DNA from: a virus
Virus record (IMG/VR): IMGVR_UViG_3300042509_002657
Span: 1-26,824 of that record
Length of the DNA stretch: 26,824 nucleotides
Direction: 5' to 3' (one strand)
A program made the translations under genes and the position numbers. Of this stretch, positions 22,201 through 26,824 are shown in pieces. The notes below the pieces were generated by a model, which ran no database searches, had not been told where the DNA came from, and saw only the letters and a list, made by a program, of their open reading frames with translations. The first letter of the stretch is position 1. Every line of letters starts with the position of its first letter.

Positions 22201-22259
22201 GTACTTCACCTAGCGTAATTAGATTGAATCCACTAAAGTATGAAAATTACACTAACTGA
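10233..22259 (+). CDS. Giant baseplate/tail structural protein, 4008 aa (gp7 position)
   Basis: An uninterrupted 12-kb frame between gp6 and gp8, where T4 has gp7 (1032 residues). The N-terminus (SSIVENQLPDYVKEEFPLV, then FLSQYYQAIE) resembles cyanophage wedge proteins I recall. Repeated modules follow. A GFP-x2-G / IDNEIITY / RG unit occurs near residues 75-120 and 322-368, with a related unit near 3070-3120. An H-x3-TGD-x-V-x-Y unit with a YYV strand appears near 587, 818, 929, 1653, 1819 and 2949. An NPGxGYxSxPP-type strand unit recurs many times, densest near 3310-3376 and 3723-3790. Residues 1230-1325 are YHYH-like (GWAYDGNPIYGPYGY) with the namesake motif changed to TYAYFAT. It is probably a virion protein with many beta domains. 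gp7 equivalence rests on synteny. Confidence 0.8.
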   Translation: MTESRIKISSIVENQLPDYVKEEFPLVTEFLSQYYQAIENQGSTLDILQNIDHYIKVDNLTNLIDSTQTTSNVSLFDGTINVESTFGFPDSYGLIKIDNEIITYKSKTSTSFDECVRGFVGIEEYFNNDQLKFSDTNVESHVEDSTVVNLSVLFLKEFFNKIKIQVTPGFENRALSSQINEGLFIKQSKDFYSSKGTAHSFEILFRALYGKDVEVILPRDFLIQPSDAQYRITKDLVVEAIEGNPTDLINLTLYQDSVYDIPASRGTVSNVEKIIRSNKEYYVISLDFGYGNNVNDTGLALGNFTVHSKTKNIIDIVPSSDTITVDSTLGFPSSGNLTVDLENGTQLLINYTSKSSTQFYGCTGINQNVPKNSELNLDAFAYGYTDVEQTKIAKVRITGVLSNIDLDSPTKYYDRGDLIKIVTIGKQSNDFRANKWLFNISSTHNIKSIIELDALNFRYNIDLYDRHFFYIGDSVTIISPQGQPASEIRGVVSAVKNSTSITISLEQKLNSLVPFQIKKNIVNVSSKNDLSLNKYVANVQNTYIDSTNSVYVTSLSLPYYANNSLDIRDKKITFSGTFSGDSLTVPNHKFYTGDKIVYNPDQNENKLDLGAGKYFVRRIDSSTIKLSRSVADLFNNRYLNVSGTVVDNVFYYEPFTFENLSPKTVLPQNLIRQIPIPSITNTRFITPTGFTGIFVNGVELLNYKSNDYVYYGPITSIDILSRGGNYDVINPPIVQISDLVGSGATAHCTVSGSLVRIDVIDGGVNYLQNPEIIITGGNGSNAKAIPILESYDYSVSFSSNQSAGYVNLIDNTIGFSSFHKLNNGDELIYQTNEQQGIGGITTNSSYFASVVDANTIKLHTKLTDAFDRTNPVNLSLPYGTGVHTLKSKFKRRKIQSINVINPGTNYRNRKLFVGSIGISTANNSININNHNFNNKDIVTYQSTGEVISGLDTSKYYYVEKIDDNNFRLFDQYTLDDKNQIDFYYETNQPVNLTSVGSGLHIFRDEPIRIQIIGPVGVTTFANQNFDAELQPIFRGRIESVFLEDGGSNYGTEEIFNYNRQPNITLNSGTGAEIRPVILNGSIVNVFVVNPGIGYNSPPDIFIESPTGSSAILVPIVNEGLLVEVKVVSGGIGYEQSTTTMIVSSAGQEAKFSANIKSWQVNLVERNIISGEITNDDGIIAESLNNKFELEYSHGYAPRSLRRSILAEKFTDEGIIYIPDLNIQNGSETLSDVHSPIIGWAYDGNPIYGPYGYSTASGGAAKLLKSGYSISLQDNRPSLDLYPEGFFIEDYQYTDNGDLDESNGRFCVTPEYPTGTYAYFATISENIETSGTFVNYRRPIFPYAIGDYYHSNIGVVNFSPVLNQDDFDLNQTNLLRNTTPYYLNSDNSFYEYLEDPNKIKEQNSKVINVSSGSVTSIDIIDPGENYNVGDQILFDNAGTGGRGAKAYVSGIQGKNIVGISITTLQVDNVELIGNVGISSSQLNLKNRDFLTITGKIPNQFSTTQRIEIVNSTLILSSGIGSAFYTGIVTYMSVYPPINAIENDLFYLGNEVVKILNIDKLNSRVRILRNQKGTTGISSYSAGYALTESPTKFVYNSSGIGATFFDNREFYFNPIESVGLGTTSGVGIGLTLYFSNPGAGGTSIFVPTRTIYIPDHQIPTGTELLYRSNDGSPLSISTDGVSSYNLSNNSIVYSAKISEDLIGISTVLVSLGNTGTFVGVGSTNIGTLLYFTSIGSGVNHSLKSNPTKTVKADLSKNTVNVSTAETHGLFERENIKITALPQLSTSVYVSYSDYNRRLCINKLSFSSPNVDIVSKTITINDHKLPTGQSVVYREITPVGGLVDSKIYYVIEYGKNSIKLAESLYDISINKVVNITSTGSGTISAINPQIVVTKNNTINFDLSDSSLAFKNNAIDYTAFDFNIYEDALLNKKFDKTPNSSTFNVIKNGRIGIDTTASISLIFNNELPNKLYYRLEPKKDNLLPSSKKEIIFDDQISGAGEIIFVDSVLSGSASISGVGSTTFTYTIPFAPPESSYNKSNGIFEYERFRGKGKIKNIYLESGGTKYKSLPSISQVLSEDGKGALLYSNGTDIGSVSNVEIIDIGFSYPKDYTLRPTAKLPNILKLYSLSIFDRIGISSQGINYVIPPDLVVIDKKTNKQVVDVDLSYNLGDNEVRINRNVSGIYDTNPSIIPINNSNGIGINSITYDSTTKNVTLYLKPSYSDLESFPFAIGERILVESVGVTSTTSTIRGYNSENYGFSLFTVTSTDPNIGGSNPSITYNLSEYLSSGESPGTVNLNGFVVPERYLPIFNISLKKLEFLNGETVSSKSASGIVQLWDSKNNNLKIATNKDFVIGEVIIGESSRASGIINEIYISDSSYNVDSYSIVRKGWFSETGFLNKDTQRIQDSDYYQYFSYSLKSEISFDVWEDSVSTLNHTAGFKKFSDLVINSTSGFVGLSTSIDANNSQFTGIADLYSVKSLHCFDDFDLVSENNIVMNNKSYSDTINFKSKILQDYIESIGNRVLKIDDISSEFNSNPRTTNFSVIDSFDINDFRSRKYVIYITDRTLPNEKETILVSLIHDGSTAYLNQYASVTSEEDLGHFDFNITGVDANLLFYPNKSELNNYNLEYLSFGIRDNVSGIGTLHLGDAITIRSDTSEILAGSISTTVVGIASTYRASKVLVQIGATDRSYFEFNEFTLLHDDSNVYFIDYGQLTTGNFSSYSSIGIGTYHAYLNGSELNLDLILDNPSTVNYNINSVIVSIANTSSSGLGTGTVGGTFLESNHTSIASTSSPTGTLVSEYDLVSNSSYYIAVVEDLTNGNSQVSEIVVTNSRTESYLSEYGLVKTSESFNSLGQFDANTTGNTGNLWFTPNANIECEVRIFAIHTGLDETSGMIDFTNSALDSSYGLYNGSSLDVKREFELKHNSIPIFKRQFDGSSSDIVDVVRNTIRIPEHYFITGEEITYSYQGAPIGIETTSIAGIGTTDKLPPNLYIVKVNDLDVQVSASASHALSSTPNVLSITSVGSGTTHHFSAKNQNSKLLLALDNAIQSPIVSTAITTKLVNNIEIFENILTFAGITSFYGGDLIKVDNEIMKLTGVGIGSTNFVTVLRPWMGSTLAIHTSGALISKVEGDFNIVDNNIHFIDPPQGLVPLENPNKFDETDYSGITTSSKFSGRVFLRSGIENSSQEPYSRNYIFNDISNQFNGVTSDFRLTSNNSNVTGVSTSNSIILINGVFQIPSRPGAVSIVGGYDLEESSGISTISFVGTTSSIGSDINISNIPRGGIIVSVGSTRGFGYQPLVSAGGTAVVSVAGTIQSVSIANSGSGYRSGYQVVNVGVGTSSLYSPNIEFIGTATVSGGHVVSVAITNPGVGYTASNPPYVFFDSPLSYTNIPLVHSSSSLTGFGTGARVDIIVGQGSSVISFELKNLGYGYGQREILTIPISGNIGIPTNTNLIFKEFSIIVEQTYNDSFSGWAIGDLQLLDPLDSLFDGERTEFPILINGNQTTIRKKVGSNIDIESTLLIFINDVLQVPGEGYTFAGGSVITFTEPPSQGDTSKLVFYRGTGDVDTVLVDILETIKPGDTLQINSDDESYKQDERSVSEIISSDAVRTNMYSRSGISNDSNLLRPVTWCKQEFDMVMNDQQVTKDRIQYEPYIYPISNIIEHVGTSSTVIYVESAKTFFDSVDEYVQDGSTEKPQKSIKIVEQETLVPAFATAIVSSAGTIGSILISNSGIGYTSSNVPSVIIGNTIGVALTQRATATAVVSPFGTISNIIVNYPGVGYTSSNPPQVLIELPEPKVEVIREVNYSGDFGIIVGYGISTMSGSDKNIFDLYVPQNSFLRDTNIVGTAITLSQIQVGDFFVVQNSNVGSASTNFFTYRNDNSIIGLSTQYVDGIYQVNAVETIYRSVAGVGSTYVKRIFAIVEPTTGISTIGLGASTIFFDSTYYTWDHLGITTYSGGTISTSNYFGDYSWGKISGLTRFNSQSFTSNGFNGISTSPSVIRLNPLKYENYTN

Positions 22260-22265
22260 TAAATA
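22258..22265 (+). promoter_or_regulatory. Late-type promoter motif before the fibre-like gene
   Basis: GATAAATA matches the NATAAATA form of the T4 late box. It overlaps the stop of the giant gene and ends 21 bases before ATG 22287, the same distance as for gp25. It could give the fibre-like protein and downstream genes a transcript independent of the 12-kb gene. Confidence 0.55.
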
Positions 22266-22286
22266 TTTCTAAAGGTATAACTATCA

Positions 22287-23441
22287 ATGGCTAAGTTAGG
22301 AATAAACACTGGTAGTGCCCCCGATGCTGGAAATGGCGATTCTATGTTGGTAGGTGCCATTAAAATTAATAGTAATTTTAATGAACTTTATAATGTTCTT
22401 GGTGATGGTACAAATCTCAATAACAGCATTGGCTATGCATTAACTTCGGGAATTTCTACAGTTTCTCAAGGTCTCACTGGAACTCCGAATATTAGTGTTG
22501 GAACTCTAGGAGCCTCTTTTGCTAATGTAACTGGAAGTGGAACATCAACAACTCAACTTCGGGTTATTGGCATTTCAACACTTAGTTCAACTAATATAAG
22601 TGGCGACTTAACATTTACTGGAAATAATGACATATATCTAAAAGATAATGGAGTTGCTAATTTTGGAAATAGTAATGATCTCCAAATCTATCACAATGGA
22701 TCGGCAAGTGTAATCAGAGATGCTGGAACTGGTGGATTACAAATAGATTCTGATAGTGAAATTACACTTGCAAAATCAACTGGCGAAAATATGCTAGTTG
22801 CTACAACTGATGGATCGGTAAGTCTTTATCATGATAACTCTAAAAAATTTGAAACTCTTGGAACTGGAGTGACAGTTACAGGAACTACTTTTACAAATCA
22901 ATTAAATGTTTCTGGTATTTCTACTTTCAATAACCAGGTGAATGTTTTTAGCAATGTCAACACAACTGGTGTTATAACTGCTACCACCTTTAGTGGAAAT
23001 GCAACTACAGCATCATATGCAACTTTAAGTGGTGTTTCAACTTATTCAAATACTTCGGGGATCGCAACCTACTCAAATATTGCCGGAATAGCAACCTATT
23101 CATCAAATTCTGGAATTTCGACTAATGTAATTGGTGGTGTGGGGTCATTGTCGCAATTATCAGTAAGTGGAGTTGCAACTTTCACTTCAGGGCCATTATT
23201 CATAGGTACTGACACCTCAACAGGAACTTCTAATCAACTAATTCAAATTAATAGTGGTGCTTATATTTCTGGATCTGTTGGTATTGGAACCACAAATCCA
23301 ACATCAAAACTAACAGTCAGTGGCGGTGATATTTCTGTTGGTGTCAGCACCTCCCATGGTGTTATTTTAACATCACCAAATGGAACTCAGTACCGTTTAA
23401 TCGTCAATGACTCTGGGAATCTTAGCACGGTTACCGTATAA
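22287..23441 (+). CDS. Tail fibre-like structural protein, 384 aa
   Basis: The N-terminus (LGINTGSAPDAGNGDSML, then INSNFNELYNVLG) is a virion attachment segment I associate with cyanophage fibre-like proteins. The middle has beta-helix-like repeats (YLKDNGVANFGNSNDLQIYH; DGSVSLYHDNSKKFETLG). Residues ~250-280 contain a short tandem repeat of the type SGIATYSN, four units. The C-terminal part has VGIGTTNPTSKLTVSGG, a motif of trimeric phage fibres, and a short end domain (QYRLIVNDSGNL). It is probably a trimeric fibre or baseplate decoration. The ATG follows a late-type motif. Host-recognition function is inferred from architecture. Confidence 0.72.
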   Translation: MAKLGINTGSAPDAGNGDSMLVGAIKINSNFNELYNVLGDGTNLNNSIGYALTSGISTVSQGLTGTPNISVGTLGASFANVTGSGTSTTQLRVIGISTLSSTNISGDLTFTGNNDIYLKDNGVANFGNSNDLQIYHNGSASVIRDAGTGGLQIDSDSEITLAKSTGENMLVATTDGSVSLYHDNSKKFETLGTGVTVTGTTFTNQLNVSGISTFNNQVNVFSNVNTTGVITATTFSGNATTASYATLSGVSTYSNTSGIATYSNIAGIATYSSNSGISTNVIGGVGSLSQLSVSGVATFTSGPLFIGTDTSTGTSNQLIQINSGAYISGSVGIGTTNPTSKLTVSGGDISVGVSTSHGVILTSPNGTQYRLIVNDSGNLSTVTV

Positions 23442-23444
23442 CTA

Positions 23445-23451
23445 CTAAATA
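23445..23451 (+). promoter_or_regulatory. Late-type promoter motif before gp8
   Basis: CTAAATA, three bases after the stop of the fibre-like gene and ending 16 bases before the gp8 ATG. It is identical to the motifs at 5197 and 7891. Confidence 0.58.
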
Positions 23452-23467
23452 GATAAAAAACTGCAAA

Positions 23468-25021
23468 ATGTCTGCAATTATAACTGATCAATTAAGAATA
23501 CTGAATGCAAAAAAGTTTGTTTCTGGTATAACCGAAACTGGCAATGCTTATTATTCTTTTATAGGATTGCCTAATGCAACTGATTATTCTCCTACCTGGG
23601 ATGTAACCCCACCAGCACCTAAAGACAACTTTGATCAGGAGAATGATTATTGGGATACAATGATTGCGTTGAAGAGAATTCGAACAGATGATGTTAGACA
23701 AATGATCCGAAAGATCAATTGGACATCTGGAATAACTTATGATATGTATCGGCATGATATCAATCGTGATAAAACTTCAAAACCCTCTGGAGCAACAAGT
23801 CTTTATTATGCAAATTATTATGTATTGAATAGTGATTATCGTGTTTACATTTGCTTGAATAATGGAGTAAGTCCAGAAACTCCAAATGGAAGGCCTTCAT
23901 TAGATGAACCAACCTTTACTGATTTAGAACCAAGATCAGCAGGAAATAGTGGAGATGGATATATTTGGAAGTATCTTTATACAATTAGACCTAGTGAAAT
24001 TGTAAAATTTGACTCAACTGATTACATACCAGTTCCTATTGACTGGGAAACAAGTGATAGAGATTTTGCGGTTAGGAATAATGCTGCAACAAGTGGGCAG
24101 TTAAAAGTTATAACAATTACTAATCGTGGTGTTGGTGTTGGAACTGCAAATAGAGTTTATAATAGAGTTCCAATTGAAGGTGATGGAATTGGTGCTGAAG
24201 CAACTATTATTATTAATAGTGAATCCAAGGTTGAATCTATAACTATTTCGAATGGGGGATCTGGTTATACCTTTGGAACTATCGATTTAGAAACTGGGGG
24301 AGTACCGACTGGAACAACCAGACCTACTTTTGATGTAATTATTCCACCCAAAGGGGGTCATGGTGCAGACATTTATAGAGAACTTGGTGCATTTAACGTT
24401 CTAGTTTATTCTAGGATTGAAAATGATATTCAAAATCCAGATTTTATAACCGGTAATCAGATAGCAAGAATTGGTTTAGTTGAAAATCCAGAAGCATTTG
24501 GCACAAATTCAATACTTGATGTTGACAAAGCAAGTTCTGCTTATGCACTCAAATTAACTGGTGTGGCTTATAGTACAACTACATTTAATCCAGATTCAAG
24601 GATTTTCCAAACAGTTGGGACAGGAATAACTGCGGTTGGAAGAGTTATTTCTTATAATCAAAATACTGGAGTTCTTAAATATTGGCAGGATAGAACTTTT
24701 GTTGGATTTAATACTGATGGTACTCAAAATAATTCCCCTGTATATGGATTTGGATTGAACAGATTTACTTCTTCTCCATCTACTGGCGGAAGCGTTACGA
24801 TTACTGGCGGTTCTTCAAATCTAGGAATTGAAACCTCATTTACTGGGGTAACCACCACTATAAATAATAGAAATTATTACTTGGGACAGTCCTTTGTGAA
24901 TGGAGTGTCTAACCCAGAAGTTAAAAAATCATCTGGAAATATAATTTACGTGGACAACAGACCATCAATAACTAGGTCTCAAAACCAAAAAGAAGATATA
25001 AAAGTTATTTTGCAATTCTAA
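23468..25021 (+). CDS. gp8: Baseplate wedge subunit gp8, 517 aa
   Basis: The N-terminus (MSAIITDQLRILNAKKFVSG, then YYSFIGLP) and blocks such as DVRQMIRKINWTSGITYDMY, YYVLNSDYRVYICLNN, GDGYIWKYLYTI and IIPPKGGHGADIYRELGAF identify the gp8 wedge family. In T4, gp8 is 334 residues and forms a dimer bridging the wedge to gp10 and gp7. This version is about 180 residues longer. Part of the extra length around residues 210-280 is an SNGGSGYTFG-type unit also found in the giant protein. The start follows a late-type motif. The next gene begins seven bases after its stop. Confidence 0.9.
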   Translation: MSAIITDQLRILNAKKFVSGITETGNAYYSFIGLPNATDYSPTWDVTPPAPKDNFDQENDYWDTMIALKRIRTDDVRQMIRKINWTSGITYDMYRHDINRDKTSKPSGATSLYYANYYVLNSDYRVYICLNNGVSPETPNGRPSLDEPTFTDLEPRSAGNSGDGYIWKYLYTIRPSEIVKFDSTDYIPVPIDWETSDRDFAVRNNAATSGQLKVITITNRGVGVGTANRVYNRVPIEGDGIGAEATIIINSESKVESITISNGGSGYTFGTIDLETGGVPTGTTRPTFDVIIPPKGGHGADIYRELGAFNVLVYSRIENDIQNPDFITGNQIARIGLVENPEAFGTNSILDVDKASSAYALKLTGVAYSTTTFNPDSRIFQTVGTGITAVGRVISYNQNTGVLKYWQDRTFVGFNTDGTQNNSPVYGFGLNRFTSSPSTGGSVTITGGSSNLGIETSFTGVTTTINNRNYYLGQSFVNGVSNPEVKKSSGNIIYVDNRPSITRSQNQKEDIKVILQF

Positions 25022-25027
25022 AAAATT

Positions 25028-26824
25028 ATGCCTCAAGAAACTAATCTTAACGTATCTCCTTATTTTGACGATTTTGATGCGAATAAGAACTTTTATAAGG
25101 TTCTTTTTAAACCCGGACAACCAGTACAGGCAAGAGAACTAACTGGTCTTCAGTCCATACTTCAAAATCAAATTGAAACCTTTGGAAATCATATTTTTAA
25201 AGAGGGTTCATTAGTAATTCCTGGAGGCATAGATTATAACGGCCAACTAGCGGGAGTAATAATTAATCCCACTTTTAATGGTCTCACTGTTGATAGTTAT
25301 ATTGATAATTTATTATACAAAGATATTGTGGGTGAAAGGTCAGGTACTAGGGCAAGAGTCGTACATATTTTAAAAGCAGGTGAAGATAGTAATCCATCCA
25401 CTGTTTTGTATTGCACTTTTCAATCTGGATCAACTGCATTCCAAAGTGGAGAAAATTTACTTACTGAGTTTGTAGTTTCTCCTGGATTTTCATCTTTATC
25501 TCAGATAAACGCGGGGCAGGCTTTTTGTACTACGTCAAATGAAGTCACAAATGTAATTGGTTCTGCTCTTACGGTAAATGAGGGAGTATACTTCATTCGC
25601 GGATATTTCATAACTGTTCCAACACAAGAAATTATCTTAGGGTGGAATACATCTACACCATCTTATAGTGCTGGATTTGAAATATTTGAAGAATTAATCA
25701 CTGCAGATGATGATCCTACGTTATATGATAATGCAAGAGGATTTTCTAATTTTGCGGCTCCCGGTGCGGATAGATTAAGAATTACAACTAATCTAACAAA
25801 AAGACCGATTACTCGCAATGACATAAATTCAGTATCTGATAAAAATTACATTGAAATTTTTAGAATTCTTGGTGGAGAACTTAGAAAACTCAATAGAAAT
25901 GCTCAGTATGATGAAATTGCAAAAGAGTTTGCCAGAAGAACTTACGATGAATCTGGAAACTATTATGTAAAACCATTTGTAGTTGAAGTAAGAGAATCTT
26001 TAAATGATTTAAAGGGTAATGATGGAATTTATTCTCCAGGAGAGACTACCTCCCAGGGACTTAGGACAAATGAACAACTAGGAGTTTATAAAATATCTCC
26101 GGGAAAGGCATATGTTCAAGGTTATGAAGTAGAAAGTCTTGGAACTCAACTTCTAGACTTTACAAAACCTAGAACTACGAAAGATCTCAAAAATCAGTTC
26201 ATTAACTTTTCAACTGGTTCATCATTTACTTTAAATAGAGTTTATGGTGCTCCTTCTCTAGAAGTAGATGGATCTTATATAGTGAGTCTTAGGGATTCTA
26301 GAGTTGGTACATCTCAAATTACTGCTCCAGGAAAAGAAATTGGATTAGCAAGGGTTTATGACTTTGCATTGGAATCAGGAATTTATAATGAAAGTGTAAA
26401 GAATCTCAATGAATGGGATATTTCATTATACGATATTCAGATGTATAATGAATTTGTTTTAAATGAAAGTATTACATTACAAATTCCTACCCACATTAAA
26501 GGAAAAGCAAGTGGTGCAACTGCATTTTTAAGATACTCTGCAACTAATTCTGGAATTATTACTGCATATAATATTGACGGAAACTTCCAGGTAGGAGAAA
26601 GATTAATTTTTGATGATAACGAAACTAATACCAGAGTTTCTACTGCGATAACTGAGTATGGAGTATCTGATGCAAGTTCTTTATATGGAATTATTGGCAC
26701 CGGGTATACATTCACTGCAGATATTAAACCTACTATTGTTTCGGATTTTGGTCCGGTTTCTATTAGTACTGCCTCAGCTGGCGTTAGCACAGTTAGAACA
26801 AGTGACCCTAATGTGTTCTTTAAT
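25028..26824 (+). CDS. DUF4815-like virion structural protein (3' truncated by window)
   Basis: An open frame of 599 codons from ATG 25028 to the last base of the window without a stop. The N-terminus (NLNVSPYFDDFDANKNFYKV, LFKPGQPVQARELTGLQSIL, QNQIETFGNHIFKEGS) is the signature of the DUF4815 family of phage structural proteins, as I recall it. Further blocks are VNEGVYFIRGYFITV, RRTYDESGNYYVKPF and YKISPGKAYVQGYEVE, all typical of that family. Position after gp8 suggests a baseplate or fibre-attachment role, as for T4 gp9/gp10, but homology to these is not visible. A few internal SGATAFL-type units resemble those of the giant protein. Confidence 0.85.
   Translation, partial: MPQETNLNVSPYFDDFDANKNFYKVLFKPGQPVQARELTGLQSILQNQIETFGNHIFKEGSLVIPGGIDYNGQLAGVIINPTFNGLTVDSYIDNLLYKDIVGERSGTRARVVHILKAGEDSNPSTVLYCTFQSGSTAFQSGENLLTEFVVSPGFSSLSQINAGQAFCTTSNEVTNVIGSALTVNEGVYFIRGYFITVPTQEIILGWNTSTPSYSAGFEIFEELITADDDPTLYDNARGFSNFAAPGADRLRITTNLTKRPITRNDINSVSDKNYIEIFRILGGELRKLNRNAQYDEIAKEFARRTYDESGNYYVKPFVVEVRESLNDLKGNDGIYSPGETTSQGLRTNEQLGVYKISPGKAYVQGYEVESLGTQLLDFTKPRTTKDLKNQFINFSTGSSFTLNRVYGAPSLEVDGSYIVSLRDSRVGTSQITAPGKEIGLARVYDFALESGIYNESVKNLNEWDISLYDIQMYNEFVLNESITLQIPTHIKGKASGATAFLRYSATNSGIITAYNIDGNFQVGERLIFDDNETNTRVSTAITEYGVSDASSLYGIIGTGYTFTADIKPTIVSDFGPVSISTASAGVSTVRTSDPNVFFN

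Noticed and set aside
26437-26790. 117-codon minus-strand ORF
   Set aside because: It is antisense to the long DUF4815-like frame, which has clear family signatures.
1-26824. CRISPR array, rRNA genes, insertion sequences
   Set aside because: The six 31-base repeats are irregularly spaced with genes between them, so they are not a CRISPR array. No rRNA-like sequence, transposase or terminal inverted repeats were seen.

Overview
The window looks like a piece of a T4-like myovirus of marine cyanobacteria (a cyanophage). The evidence is a run of T4-type baseplate genes in order (gp25, gp6, a giant protein in the gp7 position, a fibre-like protein, gp8, and a DUF4815-like protein cut by the window end), T4-like late promoter motifs (CTAAATA / NATAAATA), and many tiny ORFs of kinds I associate with cyanophages. 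The host genus cannot be settled from this sequence. Family names are from memory of the families; no search was run.

Bases 1-2275 are a dense plus-strand array of very small genes, many overlapping by 1-4 bases, closed by a clear intrinsic terminator (2246-2274). A free-standing GIY-YIG homing endonuclease follows on the minus strand (2273-3079) with its own late-type promoter motif. Bases 3080-3427 hold no convincing gene but include a perfect 8-bp dyad and a C-rich, G-poor tract. At 3428-3716 sits a self-contained unit: a perfect sigma-70 promoter (TTGACA, 17 bases, TATAAT), one 57-residue gene and an intrinsic terminator. A second near-consensus sigma-70 promoter (3722-3750) leads into another array of small genes (3883-5015).

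The most unusual signal is a 31-base element present six times (359, 880, 1265, 3831, 4194, 4497), only in the two small-gene arrays. Five copies begin 0-4 bases after, or overlap, an upstream stop codon. They are followed by a CA-rich leader lacking a Shine-Dalgarno sequence and then a start codon. The element contains GGGCCC and can fold through ACTGG/CCAGT. It divides the arrays into cassettes of one to five mini-genes. Two cassettes carry paralogous ~30-residue membrane peptides. The element could be a promoter, an RNA processing or translation element, or a recombination seam.

Bases 5063-7894 hold short conserved-looking genes, a GT-A type glycosyltransferase-like gene and a protein with a possible ATP-grasp-like C-terminus. 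A late-type motif at 5197 may start this block. From 7891 on lies the late structural operon. gp25, gp6 and the 4008-residue giant follow with 0-1 base between them. Late-type motifs recur before gp25, the fibre-like gene and gp8. The giant protein fills about 45% of the window and is built from repeated modules, one of which also occurs in gp8, plus a degenerate YHYH-like domain.
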